Shown one piece after another: positions 7,157 to 16,125 of a stretch of DNA of 44,867 nucleotides (position 1 is its first letter; each line of letters begins with the position of its first letter). Position numbers and translations under genes: made by a program. The stretch is from the NCBI GenBank assembly GCA_017437755.1, contig JAFRXI010000004.1:1-44867 (forward strand), written 5' to 3'. The notes below the pieces were generated by a model, which saw only the letters and a list, made by a program, of their open reading frames with translations, was not told the origin of the DNA and did not search any database. This DNA comes from Bacteroidales bacterium. GTDB lineage: Bacteria; Bacteroidota; Bacteroidia; Bacteroidales; UBA932.

Positions 7157-8167
7157 TTATTTTTCTTTATTTTCTTCTTTGTCAAAAGCAAACGAATACA
7201 GCACCGATTCCACCTGTCTCAGATACTGACGCTTGTCGTACTTGGGAGCATAGACAAAGGCATACAGGACAATGATATCCCCTCCGTCGGGACTGTAGAA
7301 GGCATGGGCCACGAAAGGACCGCCCATGAAGTCGTTGTAGACCTCCCAGAAGCCCCTCAACTGCACAAAGTCCAGTCCCCGGTAGGAAAGGGATGCCGAC
7401 GATACGGGCATCGCCTGCGAGGTGACCATCCAGGTGTTGTCGAACATTCCCGGGACGTTGTCCTTGAGGCCCTGGTCGATTGCCTTGACAAGGTTTTCCT
7501 GCTCCAGGTCGCCTCCCGAGACGGGATACCGCATGACCAGTATGTCCTGAAGGGTATACTGCTTGTCGTCGGCAATCCACACAAAATCGTCGGTCCGCTT
7601 CTTGAGCTTGTAGCCGGAAGGGAACACCATGTGGCCGCCTGTAAGGGTGCTGACCGGTTCACGAAGGTCGTAAGCCTCATAAAGAAGGGCGTTTGCGATT
7701 ATCCTGTCCCTCTCGGCCTGCTCGAAGTACTCGGATATCTTCTGCCCTTCTTCGCGCAGCAGGGCCACTGCCCCGTCGCCGTCAAAGGCGTTCAACTCAA
7801 CCAGCGACTGGGGACGTGCCCACACGTTGCTGCGGTAAACCACGCCCTGCGCCTTGTTCTGCGGATTGATATTCACCAGGATCAGGTTCCTGTGAACCTT
7901 GAACATGCTGGTAAAACTTCCCGGAGGCACATTGGAAAGGTTGAACAGCCTCTCCCTCTGGGCCAGGAAAGGGCAGTCACACTCGAGGAGCGAGCGGAGT
8001 TCGATCCCGGTGTTTCCCTCCCAGGTGTCCTTGTCGATCACCACGAGGATCTCCCCGGCCTTTCCGCTGACGTTGGGGAGGAGTTTGGCCGAGGAACGGC
8101 CGCCGCAACCGGTGATGGTGGCGAGGATGCCGGCGGAGGCCAGCAGAATTGTAAAGAAACGTTTCAT
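7157..8167 (-). CDS. DUF4837 family lipoprotein
   Basis: A 336-aa protein that resembles the Bacteroidota-specific DUF4837 lipoproteins, whose function is unknown. The signal peptide ends in a lipobox (TITGC, Cys21), so it should be a membrane-anchored periplasmic or outer-membrane lipoprotein. The mature part has no catalytic motif that I can see. It is the last gene of the run M23-like, dxr, rseP, DUF4837, with only 4 bases between it and rseP, so co-expression with envelope functions is likely. The family call rests on remembered sequence character (the GEILVVIDKDTWEG start and the GDIIVLYAFVYAP segment). Confidence 0.75.
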   Translation of the reverse strand: MKRFFTILLASAGILATITGCGGRSSAKLLPNVSGKAGEILVVIDKDTWEGNTGIELRSLLECDCPFLAQRERLFNLSNVPPGSFTSMFKVHRNLILVNINPQNKAQGVVYRSNVWARPQSLVELNAFDGDGAVALLREEGQKISEYFEQAERDRIIANALLYEAYDLREPVSTLTGGHMVFPSGYKLKKRTDDFVWIADDKQYTLQDILVMRYPVSGGDLEQENLVKAIDQGLKDNVPGMFDNTWMVTSQAMPVSSASLSYRGLDFVQLRGFWEVYNDFMGGPFVAHAFYSPDGGDIIVLYAFVYAPKYDKRQYLRQVESVLYSFAFDKEENKEK

Positions 8168-8171
8168 AGCG

Positions 8172-9509
8172 CTATCTCATTAATCGTCCGATATCGTTGC
8201 CGAAGGCCAGGACCATCAGCAGCAGAAGCAGCAGCATGCCGATTATCTGGGCCACTTCCATGAAGCGGTCGCCGGGCTTGCGGCCGGTTATCATTTCATA
8301 AATGCAGAAGACCATGTGTCCCCCGTCGAGGGCGGGTATGGGCAGCAGGTTCATTACGCCCAGCATTATCGACAGCAAGGCCAGGAGGTTGAGGAAACGG
8401 TACCAGTCCCATGCCGACGGGAATACCTGGCCGATCGCGATGAAGCTTCCCACGGACTTGTACGCCTCGGTCCTGGGCGTGAAAACCAGGCGGAGGTCCT
8501 TGAGATAACCTCCTATGGTAGAGAAAGTCAGCGAGAATCCGGCAGGAATGGCCGAGAGGAAGTTGTATTCCTTCCTGACCAGCGACGGCATGCGGGTATA
8601 AACCCCCACCCTGCCGGTAGTGTCCACCCGGAGGGGCACTTCCAGGGTGTCGCAGCCCCTGAGCAGCAGCGAGGTCACTTCCTCGCCGGGATGCATGGAA
8701 AACACCCTTCTGGCGTCCTGCAGCCATTCCACATCCTCGCCGGCGACGGATACGATCCGGTCTCCGCCCCTGATGTCAAGGCCCGCATTCGGGGAGACGG
8801 ATGCCACCGAATCCACCACGAACGGGATGGCCAGGTCAAACATCCCCGGAGTGTTCAGGACCGCTCCGATCATAGACTGGTCCATGTAGAGGTCAAGGGT
8901 GTCGGTTCCGCGCAACACGGTGACTTTCCGTACGTTCCGCCTGGCCAGGTCGGCCTGCAGCATGGAAAAGTCCTGGGGGGCGTAATCGTCCATCAAAAGG
9001 ATCCGGTCACCGGTGCGGAACCCCATGTCGGCGGCCAGCTCGTTCACATAGATCGCACTGCCGCTGTTGCTGATATAGGCGCTGCCCCAGATGTCCATCA
9101 CCGCGATGAAAACCAGGATGGCGAAGATGAAGTTGTACAGCACTCCCCCGGCCATCACCAGGAATCGCTGCCAGACAGGCTTTGTACGGAATTCCCAGGG
9201 CTTGGGCGGTTCCGCCATTGCCTTGACGTCCATGGATTCGTCGATCATCCCCGATATCTTGCAGTAACCGCCGAGTGGCAGCCATCCTATCCCGTATTCG
9301 GTCTCAGAACGGGACAGCCTGGGGAACAGCCTTGAGAACCACCCCGTCTTGGTGCTCAGGAGCTTGACTCCGCCGGCATCGAAGAAGAGGAAGAACTTCT
9401 CTACCCTTATGTGGAAGACCTTGGCAAAGGTAAAATGCCCCGCCTCGTGTATCAGAATAAGTACCGAGAGCGCGAGTATTACCTGCAATATCTTGATTAT
9501 CACCGTCAT
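8172..9509 (-). CDS. rseP: RseP-type site-2 zinc metalloprotease
   Basis: A 445-aa intramembrane protease of the S2P/M50 family, which cuts membrane-embedded substrates such as anti-sigma factors or leftover signal peptides. The zinc site HEAGH is at 21-25 in the first membrane helix, and the third zinc ligand motif (IPALDGGH) lies near the C-terminus. A PDZ region occupies about 150-300, and several hydrophobic helices are clear. Length fits RseP. Its start overlaps the dxr stop by 4 bases (ATGA), so the two are translationally coupled. No anti-sigma/ECF pair is visible in this window, so the substrate is open. Confidence 0.93.
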   Translation of the reverse strand: MTVIIKILQVILALSVLILIHEAGHFTFAKVFHIRVEKFFLFFDAGGVKLLSTKTGWFSRLFPRLSRSETEYGIGWLPLGGYCKISGMIDESMDVKAMAEPPKPWEFRTKPVWQRFLVMAGGVLYNFIFAILVFIAVMDIWGSAYISNSGSAIYVNELAADMGFRTGDRILLMDDYAPQDFSMLQADLARRNVRKVTVLRGTDTLDLYMDQSMIGAVLNTPGMFDLAIPFVVDSVASVSPNAGLDIRGGDRIVSVAGEDVEWLQDARRVFSMHPGEEVTSLLLRGCDTLEVPLRVDTTGRVGVYTRMPSLVRKEYNFLSAIPAGFSLTFSTIGGYLKDLRLVFTPRTEAYKSVGSFIAIGQVFPSAWDWYRFLNLLALLSIMLGVMNLLPIPALDGGHMVFCIYEMITGRKPGDRFMEVAQIIGMLLLLLLMVLAFGNDIGRLMR

Positions 9510-10666
9510 AGCCTGCTTATCAACTCACTGGCGAGGGCTGCCGCCTCCTCATTGGTGGAGAATATTCCGTCCAGGTCGGGGTCTTTGATGAAGCCGGTGC
9601 GGTCCATGCAGCCCTCCACCACGGCAGGGATGTCGTAGAAGCGGATCCTGTCTTCCAGGAAAGCCTTGACGGCCACTTCATTGGCGGCGTTCATCGCACA
9701 CGGAATGTTCCCGCCGCGGGCGATGGCTTCATAGGCCAGCGCCAGGCACGGAAACCTTTCAGTATCAGGCTTTTCAAAAGTCATCCGGCCGATGGCGGCA
9801 AAGTCCGGCTTCCGGTTGTCCAGTGGAAGCCTCTCCGGGAATGACAGGGCAAACTGAATGGGTTCCCTCATGTCCGGAATCCCCAGCTGGGCTATAACCG
9901 CTCCGTCCTCGAACTCCACCATGGAATGGATTATGGATTCCGGATGGACGACCACCTCGATACGTTCCGGCTCCACCCCGAAGAGCCACTTGGCCTCGAT
10001 GACCTCAAGCCCCTTGTTCATCATGGATGCCGAATCGATGGTTATCTTGGCGCCCATGCTCCAATTTGGATGCTTGAGGGCCATTTCCTTTGTAGCCGAC
10101 GCTATACGCTGCCTGTCCCAGGTACGGAAAGGTCCTCCTGAGGCGGTGAGGTGAATCTTGCGGATGCGGTTGGACGCACTTCCAAGAAGGCACTGGAAAA
10201 TAGCCGAATGCTCCGAATCCACCGGCAGCAACGGGGCATGACAGCGCTCCGACAAAGCGGTTACGATGCTTCCGGCCGCCACCAGTGTCTCCTTGTTGGC
10301 AAGGGCGATGGGCTTCCCTGCCCGGATGGCAGCAACCGTGGGACGGAGTCCGCTGAAACCCACCATGGCAGCAACCACGATGTCGACCCTGTGGGAGCAC
10401 ACCAGGTCGCAGACCGAGTCCATCCCGGCGAACACCTTGCATGAGGTGTCGGAAAGGGAGGCGGAGAGTTCCCCATAATGTAAGGTATTGCAAATCACCA
10501 CATTGTTCACATCAAATTCCCTTGCCTGTTCCGCCAGCAGCCCCCAGGAACTGTTAGCCACCAGCAGGTCCACCTCAAAAAGGTCGGGATGCTGCCTTAC
10601 CACGTCCAGGGTCTGCCGGCCTATGGAACCGGTCGATCCGAGTATTGCTATCCTGCGTTTTTCCAT
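9506..10666 (-). CDS. dxr: 1-deoxy-D-xylulose 5-phosphate reductoisomerase
   Basis: A 386-aa enzyme of the MEP isoprenoid pathway, converting DXP to MEP with NADPH. The nucleotide-binding motif GSTGSIG is at 10-16. The metal/substrate segments (LLPVDSEHSAIFQC and the SASGGPFR loop) are intact, and length is normal. I took the ATG at 10666 (MEKRRIAILGS), not the frame's upstream start, because the latter would lie inside the preceding gene. The gene follows the M23-like gene by 2 bases and overlaps rseP by 4. Its product supplies isoprenoid precursors for UppS, encoded elsewhere in the window. Confidence 0.97.
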   Translation of the reverse strand: MEKRRIAILGSTGSIGRQTLDVVRQHPDLFEVDLLVANSSWGLLAEQAREFDVNNVVICNTLHYGELSASLSDTSCKVFAGMDSVCDLVCSHRVDIVVAAMVGFSGLRPTVAAIRAGKPIALANKETLVAAGSIVTALSERCHAPLLPVDSEHSAIFQCLLGSASNRIRKIHLTASGGPFRTWDRQRIASATKEMALKHPNWSMGAKITIDSASMMNKGLEVIEAKWLFGVEPERIEVVVHPESIIHSMVEFEDGAVIAQLGIPDMREPIQFALSFPERLPLDNRKPDFAAIGRMTFEKPDTERFPCLALAYEAIARGGNIPCAMNAANEVAVKAFLEDRIRFYDIPAVVEGCMDRTGFIKDPDLDGIFSTNEEAAALASELISRL

Positions 10667-10668
10667 TC

Positions 10669-11502
10669 TCAGAAACTGATATACTGCGAGGGGTCCACGA
10701 CCTGGCCCCTGTACCAAAGCTCAAAATGTATGTACTCCCCGGGAGAGCCGGCAGAGACGGCCACGGGAGCTCCTGCCCTGACCTTGTCCCCAACCTTGCA
10801 AAGCGCCTTTCCGCCGTGGCGGTAGACCGAAAGGAGGTCGGTGGAGTGCTGGAGGATGACAGTCTGGCCGTCCCGGTCATCCCAGCAGGCAAAAACCACG
10901 GTTCCGTCCAGCACGGCCATCACCATGGCTCCTGCAGGGGACGTAATGTCCACACCGGGATGCACGGCAGCCTCGAAAGGCCGCGACATAACCCCCTTCA
11001 CGGGAACGAAAAAGTGCATTCCCTGCAGCGGGAGCTGCCTTTCACGGCCGGAAAGGTCAAACTGCTCTTCCTTCATGACCGCACTCCTCAAAGCCGAATC
11101 GGCAGGATGGGAAGCGGAAACCGGCTCATCGGCCCTGGCCGGATTCACTTTTATGAGGGAATCCAGGCTGACCGGGGCCTCCCCCTCGACCACCCTCCTG
11201 AGATTCTCGGTATACAGTTCCCAGCGGAGTATCTCGGTTTCAAGGGAGTCGATACGTATCGCATTCTGGACGGCCGTACGCTTGGTATTCTGGTCAGGAT
11301 ATCCGGGTATGAATGTCCTCAGGGGGGTAAACGCGATGAGGGCGAAAAAGACGGCGAAGGCCACCGCTGTCACGGAAAGTACGGCAATCACCGCCGCCGA
11401 CGGGGTGAACCTGACGGAACGGAGCCTCCTGTGGGAAACGTCGTCGATCACAGACAGACGGTATTTGCTGCTGCCGCGTTCCCTTTTATTGTCGTCTGCC
11501 AT
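10669..11502 (-). CDS. Membrane-anchored M23-like protein with degenerate active site
   Basis: A 277-aa protein with a short cytoplasmic N-terminus, one membrane helix (about 36-58), a probable coiled coil (about 80-108) and a C-terminal LytM/M23 domain from about 160. The zinc ligands His181 and Asp185 (HPGVD) and His259 are kept, and His229 sits where one catalytic His is expected. The HxH motif, however, reads Tyr257-Ile-His259, so the other catalytic His is lost. It may be a non-catalytic regulator of amidases or a scaffold, like EnvC/NlpD (family knowledge plus inference). It is the first gene of the dxr/rseP operon. No clear promoter found. Confidence 0.82.
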   Translation of the reverse strand: MADDNKRERGSSKYRLSVIDDVSHRRLRSVRFTPSAAVIAVLSVTAVAFAVFFALIAFTPLRTFIPGYPDQNTKRTAVQNAIRIDSLETEILRWELYTENLRRVVEGEAPVSLDSLIKVNPARADEPVSASHPADSALRSAVMKEEQFDLSGRERQLPLQGMHFFVPVKGVMSRPFEAAVHPGVDITSPAGAMVMAVLDGTVVFACWDDRDGQTVILQHSTDLLSVYRHGGKALCKVGDKVRAGAPVAVSAGSPGEYIHFELWYRGQVVDPSQYISF

Positions 11503-11538
11503 AAAAAAGCAGTTTAAAATGGTTCCAAATCTTTTTTG

Positions 11539-11546
11539 TACCTTTG
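11539..11546 (+). promoter_or_regulatory. -7 box of ruvX
   Basis: TACCTTTG ends only 6 bases before the ruvX ATG (11553), so the transcript would start almost at the start codon. No exact TTTG -33 element at 19 bp was seen; TTTA occurs a little further up. Confidence 0.6.
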
Positions 11547-11552
11547 CACCCG

Positions 11553-12038
11553 ATGGACAGGATCATAGGCATCGATTACGGGAAGAAGCGCACCGGCATT
11601 GCGGTGAGCGACCCTCTCCGTATCTTTGCCACCGCCTTTGAAACGGTGGATACTGCAAAGATAATAGATTACCTCAAAAATTACGCCGCTTCGCAGCCAG
11701 TTTGCCGTTTTGTGGTGGGTTGGCCGGTAAACATGGACGGCACGCCCTCGGAATCGGCCCAGGGAGTACAGCAGCTGGTGAAACAGCTGGAAAAGGGCTT
11801 CCCCGGCATTCCGGTAAGCCTGGAAGACGAGCGGTTCACCTCTGTCCTGGCCCACAGGGCCATGATTGACGGAGGGATGAAGGCCTCGCGCCGCAGGGAC
11901 AAGGCCTCGGTCGACCGGCTCAGCGCGGCGATTATCCTGCAGGGCTACCTCGACCGCACCGGAAACGGATCCGCAGCGGTGGACCCCTTGTCGGTTCCTC
12001 CTTCCCTGTCCAGGAACGTAACCAGGAAAAGACGATAG
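11553..12038 (+). CDS. ruvX: YqgF/RuvX putative Holliday junction resolvase
   Basis: A 161-aa RNase H-fold nuclease of the YqgF/RuvX family, implicated in pre-16S rRNA 5' maturation and possibly Holliday junction resolution. The first acidic residue is Asp8 in IIGIDYGKKRTGIA. The DERFTS motif and the KASVDRLSA motif near the C-terminus supply the other active-site residues. I used the ATG at 11553. The TTG at 11544 that also opens the frame is part of the -7 box. Peptide deformylase follows after 4 bases, so the two are one operon. Confidence 0.92.
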   Translation: MDRIIGIDYGKKRTGIAVSDPLRIFATAFETVDTAKIIDYLKNYAASQPVCRFVVGWPVNMDGTPSESAQGVQQLVKQLEKGFPGIPVSLEDERFTSVLAHRAMIDGGMKASRRRDKASVDRLSAAIILQGYLDRTGNGSAAVDPLSVPPSLSRNVTRKRR

Positions 12039-12042
12039 GAAA

Positions 12043-12597
12043 ATGATACTGCCAATTTATCTGTACGGTTCCGAAGTCCTCCGCCAGAGGGCCGTGGAAG
12101 CCGACCTTGAAAAGAAAGACGAGATTTCAGCCCTGGTGGCCAACATGAAGGAAACCCTCGCGAAAGCCGAGGGGTGCGGCCTGGCGGCTCCACAGGTAGG
12201 CGTTTCCTCAAGGGTACTGATTGTGGACGGGACGGAAATGACCGACGTCTACGACTACCTGAAGGGATTCCGCCGCACCATGATCAATCCGGTGGTGGTG
12301 GAGGAAAGCAGGGAGAAGAACACCTACTCCGAAGGCTGCCTCAGCATTCCAGGGATCTTCGCCGACGTGGTCCGCCCCGCAAAGATAACCGTGGAGTATT
12401 ACGACGAGTCGTTCAACAAGGTCACCGAGACCTTCGACAAATTCGCCTGCAGGATGGTCCAGCACGAGATGTCGCACCTCGACGGCGACATGTTCACCGA
12501 CCATGTGGCGCCCATCCGCCGCAAGATGCTCTCCGGCAAACTGCAGAATATCACAAAGGGGAAAGTACACCCTCGCTACGCTTCCAAGCTGAAGTGA
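12043..12597 (+). CDS. def: Peptide deformylase
   Basis: A 184-aa metalloenzyme that removes the N-formyl group from new proteins. All three family motifs are present: GCGLAAPQ (44-51), EGCLS with metal ligand Cys99, and HEMSH with ligands His141 and His145 and catalytic Glu142. The usual form of the last motif is HEIDHL, so the MS pair is a small variation. The gene follows ruvX after 4 bases. Its TGA stop abuts the stop of the convergent GntR gene with no base between them. Confidence 0.97.
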   Translation: MILPIYLYGSEVLRQRAVEADLEKKDEISALVANMKETLAKAEGCGLAAPQVGVSSRVLIVDGTEMTDVYDYLKGFRRTMINPVVVEESREKNTYSEGCLSIPGIFADVVRPAKITVEYYDESFNKVTETFDKFACRMVQHEMSHLDGDMFTDHVAPIRRKMLSGKLQNITKGKVHPRYASKLK

Positions 12598-13626
12598 TCA
12601 GAAAGTATTGCGGCGGATCATCTTGAAGTCGCAGTGCACTTTGGACAGGTTCCTGTCCAGGATCATCCTGGCCGCCTCACGCCCCATCTGCACGAAATCG
12701 GCCGATACGGTGGTCAGTCCGTCGAGTACTATCTCATTGATATAGTATTCGTTATAGGAGATGATCCTCACATCCGACCCTATCTTCAGGTCATTGGAAC
12801 GTATTATCCTGGACAGTTCCACCAGGCCGTAGTCCAGCTGGGAGTTGAGCACCAGGAAGGTGTCGCCCCGGTTCACCTGCGACGGGACCCCGGTAAGGAA
12901 CTCCACCGGGACCGAGAACTCGCTGCAGAAGCGTTCCACTCCCCTCCGGATAAACTGTCCGTAGAGCGACTGGGGCATGGTTATGACCCTCAGCGAAGAC
13001 GTCTTGTGCCATTGGTCCAGTCCCTGGGCCAGTCCGTAGTAGATATCGTTCTCAAAATCCTGGTACACCGACCCGAAGTTGCCCTGGAAGCCAGGGAGCA
13101 GGCGGTCCAGCAGTATGAGTTTGCGGTTGGGAATCCGCGAGACCAGCTTGACGGCCCTCTTCTGCGACGTCTCGTCCAGAGGGAAGTGCGGCGTCACAAC
13201 ATAGTAGTCGAACTTGCCAAGATAGTTGTCTAGATAGAATTCCAGCAGGTCCAGGCTCTGGTTGTGGGTGAGGATCACGAACTCGGCCTTTCCCTCAAGG
13301 GTATGCACGAAGGAATTGTAAATCACCTGCTTGTAGATGCTGAACTTGTCGAACAGGAGGAGAATCCTGGGCTTTGCGCCGTCGGCCGGGTCGGCCACGT
13401 AGAAACCCTTCCCCTGCTTTGCCACCACAAGGTCCTTCCCGGAGAGGATCCCGTACACCTTCTTGACGGTCTCCCTGGAAATGCCGGTCTCCGATGACAG
13501 GACCGACATCGATGGCAGCAGATCGCCTGACGACAGTACTCCGCTGCGTATGGCGGTTTCCAGCTGGTCCAGCAACTGCTTGTATATGGGCTTTTTATCG
13601 GTTTGGTCTATAGATATCCTGAACAT
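12598..13626 (-). CDS. GntR family regulator with LacI-type sensor domain
   Basis: A 342-aa regulator. Residues 1-80 form a GntR winged helix (KPIYKQLLDQLETAI, SRETVKKVYGIL and KQGKGFYV are typical). From about 90 on is a periplasmic-binding-protein-like sensor domain, as in LacI/GalR proteins (VLDGLTTVSADFVQMGREAA near the end). In Bacteroidota this architecture is common in control of sugar use. It is divergent from the phosphohexomutase gene with -7 boxes for both in between, so that gene is a candidate target (inference). The effector sugar is unknown. Confidence 0.87.
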   Translation of the reverse strand: MFRISIDQTDKKPIYKQLLDQLETAIRSGVLSSGDLLPSMSVLSSETGISRETVKKVYGILSGKDLVVAKQGKGFYVADPADGAKPRILLLFDKFSIYKQVIYNSFVHTLEGKAEFVILTHNQSLDLLEFYLDNYLGKFDYYVVTPHFPLDETSQKRAVKLVSRIPNRKLILLDRLLPGFQGNFGSVYQDFENDIYYGLAQGLDQWHKTSSLRVITMPQSLYGQFIRRGVERFCSEFSVPVEFLTGVPSQVNRGDTFLVLNSQLDYGLVELSRIIRSNDLKIGSDVRIISYNEYYINEIVLDGLTTVSADFVQMGREAARMILDRNLSKVHCDFKMIRRNTF

Positions 13627-13656
13627 ACCGGACGATGACTTTTGTTCTACGTCTTA

Positions 13657-13664
13657 CAAATATA
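13657..13664 (-). promoter_or_regulatory. -7 box of the GntR regulator gene
   Basis: TATATTTG on the minus strand, 30 bases ahead of the start codon at 13626. No convincing TTTG -33 element. The box lies 12 bases from the opposite -7 box at 13677-13684, so the two promoters face each other closely. Confidence 0.5.
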
Positions 13665-13676
13665 TAATAATTTTTG

Positions 13677-13684
13677 TAACTTTG
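13677..13684 (+). promoter_or_regulatory. -7 box of the phosphohexomutase operon
   Basis: TAACTTTG on the plus strand, 31 bases ahead of the ATG at 13716. No clear TTTG at -33. A GntR-type operator between the divergent genes would be expected, but I could not identify one by eye. Confidence 0.55.
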
Positions 13685-13715
13685 TGGACTTGACATAATT
13701 TAACAACCACATATC

Positions 13716-15080
13716 ATGGGAGCATTTCACGCTTATGACATACGCGGAATCTACGGCAAAGACTGGGACCGCGAGACCGCTTACAAGATCGGATATTTCA
13801 TTCCGCGCCTGCTGAAGGCCGACAAGGTACTTGTGGGACGCGACTGCCGCGTTTCCTCTCCGGAGGTACACGACGCCGTGGTCAAGGGCATCAACGACGC
13901 CGGAGCGGACGTATATGACATCGGGCTCAGCTCGACGCCGATGGTATATTTCGGCACGGCCAATTACGGGTTCAACGCCTCGGTGCAGATTACCGCATCG
14001 CACAATGCGGCCATCTACAATGGCATGAAGGTCTCCACCACAGACGCCCAGGCAGTAGGTTACGATGCCGGCCTGAAATATATCAAACAGTGGATCGACG
14101 AGGGTGAGCCCACCCCCGTGGCCAAGGTACGCGGCAAGGTCTACGAAAAGGATATCCTCGACGATTATCTGAATTTCATGCGCAAGTTCGCAAAGGACCT
14201 TTCCGGAATCACCATCGCCATGGACCTCTCCAACGGCATGTCCAACCTCTTTGCCAAGGAGATTTTCGGTACCGGCAGCAATGTCCATTACATCTTTGAC
14301 ACCATGGACGGACGCTTCCCCAACCACGAGCCCAATCCACTTATCGAAGCCAATGTGGTCCCCCTGGAGAACCTGGTACGCGAAGTCAAGGCCGATGCCG
14401 GAGTCATCTACGACGGCGACGCAGACAGGGTCGTGTTCGTTGATGAGAAAGGCAGGTTCATCTCGCCCGACCTCCTGATTGCCCTGATGGGCCGCTATTT
14501 TGTGGGAGAAAGGGGCCTCAAGGGCCTGGTGCTGCAGGATATACGTTCCTCCAAAGCCGTCGGCGAGTATCTGGAGCCCATGGGATGCAAGATGCACACC
14601 TGGAAGGTGGGACGTGCCTTTGCCGCCGCCAAGCTTCGCGAGATAGACGGAATCTGGGGCGGAGAGCTCGCAGGACACTTCTACTTCCGCGACTTCTTCT
14701 ACAGCGACAGCGGCCTTCTGGCCTCGATGATAGTCCTGGGTATCGTGGCCGACCTCAAGAAGGAAGGCAAGACCCTCAGCCAGGCCATCGCCGAAATCGT
14801 CAGGTACCAGAACTCCGGCGAGATCAACTTCAGGGTTGAGGACAAGGCCGGCGCGATGGATGCCGTCCGCGATTTCTTCACCTCCAAGGAGAAGCCCACA
14901 GCCTTCATGGACTTTGACGGATACAGGGTGGAATTCCCCGACTGGTGGTTCAACATCCGCCCTTCCAACACCGAACCCTATCTCCGTTTCCTGTGCGAGG
15001 CCTCTTCCGAAAGCCTGCTCAAGGAAAAGGTGGAACTCACCAAGAACCTGCTGTTCAAGGACTTCGGTGCAACTATGTAG
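13716..15080 (+). CDS. Phosphomannomutase/phosphoglucomutase
   Basis: A 454-aa alpha-D-phosphohexomutase that interconverts hexose 1- and 6-phosphates, feeding nucleotide-sugar synthesis for glycans. The phosphoserine is Ser95 in TASHN, the magnesium loop is DGDADR (233-238), the sugar-binding loop is GELAGH (314-319), and the phosphate-binding loop is RPSNTEP (413-419). Whether it prefers mannose or glucose phosphates cannot be read reliably. An M23/LysM peptidase gene follows after 3 bases and is probably co-transcribed. The divergent GntR regulator may control it. Confidence 0.93.
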   Translation: MGAFHAYDIRGIYGKDWDRETAYKIGYFIPRLLKADKVLVGRDCRVSSPEVHDAVVKGINDAGADVYDIGLSSTPMVYFGTANYGFNASVQITASHNAAIYNGMKVSTTDAQAVGYDAGLKYIKQWIDEGEPTPVAKVRGKVYEKDILDDYLNFMRKFAKDLSGITIAMDLSNGMSNLFAKEIFGTGSNVHYIFDTMDGRFPNHEPNPLIEANVVPLENLVREVKADAGVIYDGDADRVVFVDEKGRFISPDLLIALMGRYFVGERGLKGLVLQDIRSSKAVGEYLEPMGCKMHTWKVGRAFAAAKLREIDGIWGGELAGHFYFRDFFYSDSGLLASMIVLGIVADLKKEGKTLSQAIAEIVRYQNSGEINFRVEDKAGAMDAVRDFFTSKEKPTAFMDFDGYRVEFPDWWFNIRPSNTEPYLRFLCEASSESLLKEKVELTKNLLFKDFGATM

Positions 15081-15083
15081 AAG

Positions 15084-16121
15084 ATGACAAGGATAACAGC
15101 AACAGCAATATCGCTCATACTCGCCGTATCGGCCAGTGCACAGACAAACGCCGTCACCGACTCTCTCCGCAAGGAATTCGGAAAGCAGCCGGTTGCCTCG
15201 GCAAAGAGTACGTCAACCCCGTATGCCGACACCCTCGACACCGGGAATCCCGCAGTGAAGGTAATCCTTTACAGCAACAATACCTGGCAGTACATGAGGG
15301 ACCCCTCGGTGCTTGACAAGGAAAAGGTATTCAAGGAAAACTGGAATACCGAGACCACCAATCCCTACCGGATCACCGAGGACCAGCTTCCTGCCGAATG
15401 GACCCTGTGGGTGGTGGACACCCTGGACTCATACTGCTGCCCCAACAAGACACAGTTCTCCTCCCGCTACGGTTACCGCCACGGGCGCCGCCACACCGGG
15501 ATCGACCTTCCCTACCCCACGGGGACTCCCGTGTACGCGGCTTTCGACGGCAAGGTCAGGGTCTCGGATTACACCGGAGGCTACGGCAACCTTATCATCA
15601 TACGCCACGCCAACGGGCTGGAGACCTTCTACGGGCATCTGAAGGAAAGCAAGGTAAAGCCCGGCGACTGGGTACATGCCGGCGACGTGATCGCCCTTGG
15701 CGGCTCCACCGGCCGTTCCTCGGGCCCGCACCTGCACTTCGAGACCCGCTACAAGGGCCTGTCATTCGACCCCATGTGGCTGATCGATTTCAACACCGGA
15801 GTCCTCAGGCACAGGTTGTTCCGCCTCAAGAGGAGCTGGTTCAGCCCCGGCTGCCGCTACTTCCAACAGGACGACGACGAGGATGTCATCGCCGAGGGTG
15901 ACGAGGCCGACCGCATCGCCGCCGAGGAGAAGGCCAAGAAAGAGGCAGCCGCCAGGGAGGCAGCTGCAAGGGCCGCTATCCGTTACCACACCGTACGCTC
16001 CGGAGAGACCCTCTCCAGCATAGCCAGGAAACACGGTACCACGGTGAATACGCTCTGCCGCCTCAACGGCATAAAGCCCACCACCACACTCCAGATCGGC
16101 CGGCGCCTCAGGGTCAATTAG
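15084..16121 (+). CDS. Secreted M23 peptidase with C-terminal LysM
   Basis: A 345-aa peptidoglycan endopeptidase candidate. The signal peptide covers about 1-20 (cut after ASA). The M23 domain spans about 120-235 with a complete active site: His137 and Asp141 (HTGID), His185 (YGHL) and His216/His218 (HLHFE). An acidic and then Ala/Lys/Glu-rich linker (about 265-295) leads to a LysM peptidoglycan-binding domain at 297-345 (YHTVRSGETLSSIARKHGTT). It should trim cross-link peptides in the periplasm. It lies 3 bases after the phosphohexomutase gene. In contrast to the M23-like protein at 10669-11502, this one looks catalytically competent. Confidence 0.92.
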   Translation: MTRITATAISLILAVSASAQTNAVTDSLRKEFGKQPVASAKSTSTPYADTLDTGNPAVKVILYSNNTWQYMRDPSVLDKEKVFKENWNTETTNPYRITEDQLPAEWTLWVVDTLDSYCCPNKTQFSSRYGYRHGRRHTGIDLPYPTGTPVYAAFDGKVRVSDYTGGYGNLIIIRHANGLETFYGHLKESKVKPGDWVHAGDVIALGGSTGRSSGPHLHFETRYKGLSFDPMWLIDFNTGVLRHRLFRLKRSWFSPGCRYFQQDDDEDVIAEGDEADRIAAEEKAKKEAAAREAAARAAIRYHTVRSGETLSSIARKHGTTVNTLCRLNGIKPTTTLQIGRRLRVN

Positions 16122-16125
16122 ACCA

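Noticed and set aside
13716-16121. Sugar utilisation locus with SusC/SusD
   Set aside because: The GntR/LacI-type regulator suggests sugar control, but no SusCD pair or matching hydrolases lie nearby; the adjacent mutase and wall peptidase are housekeeping.
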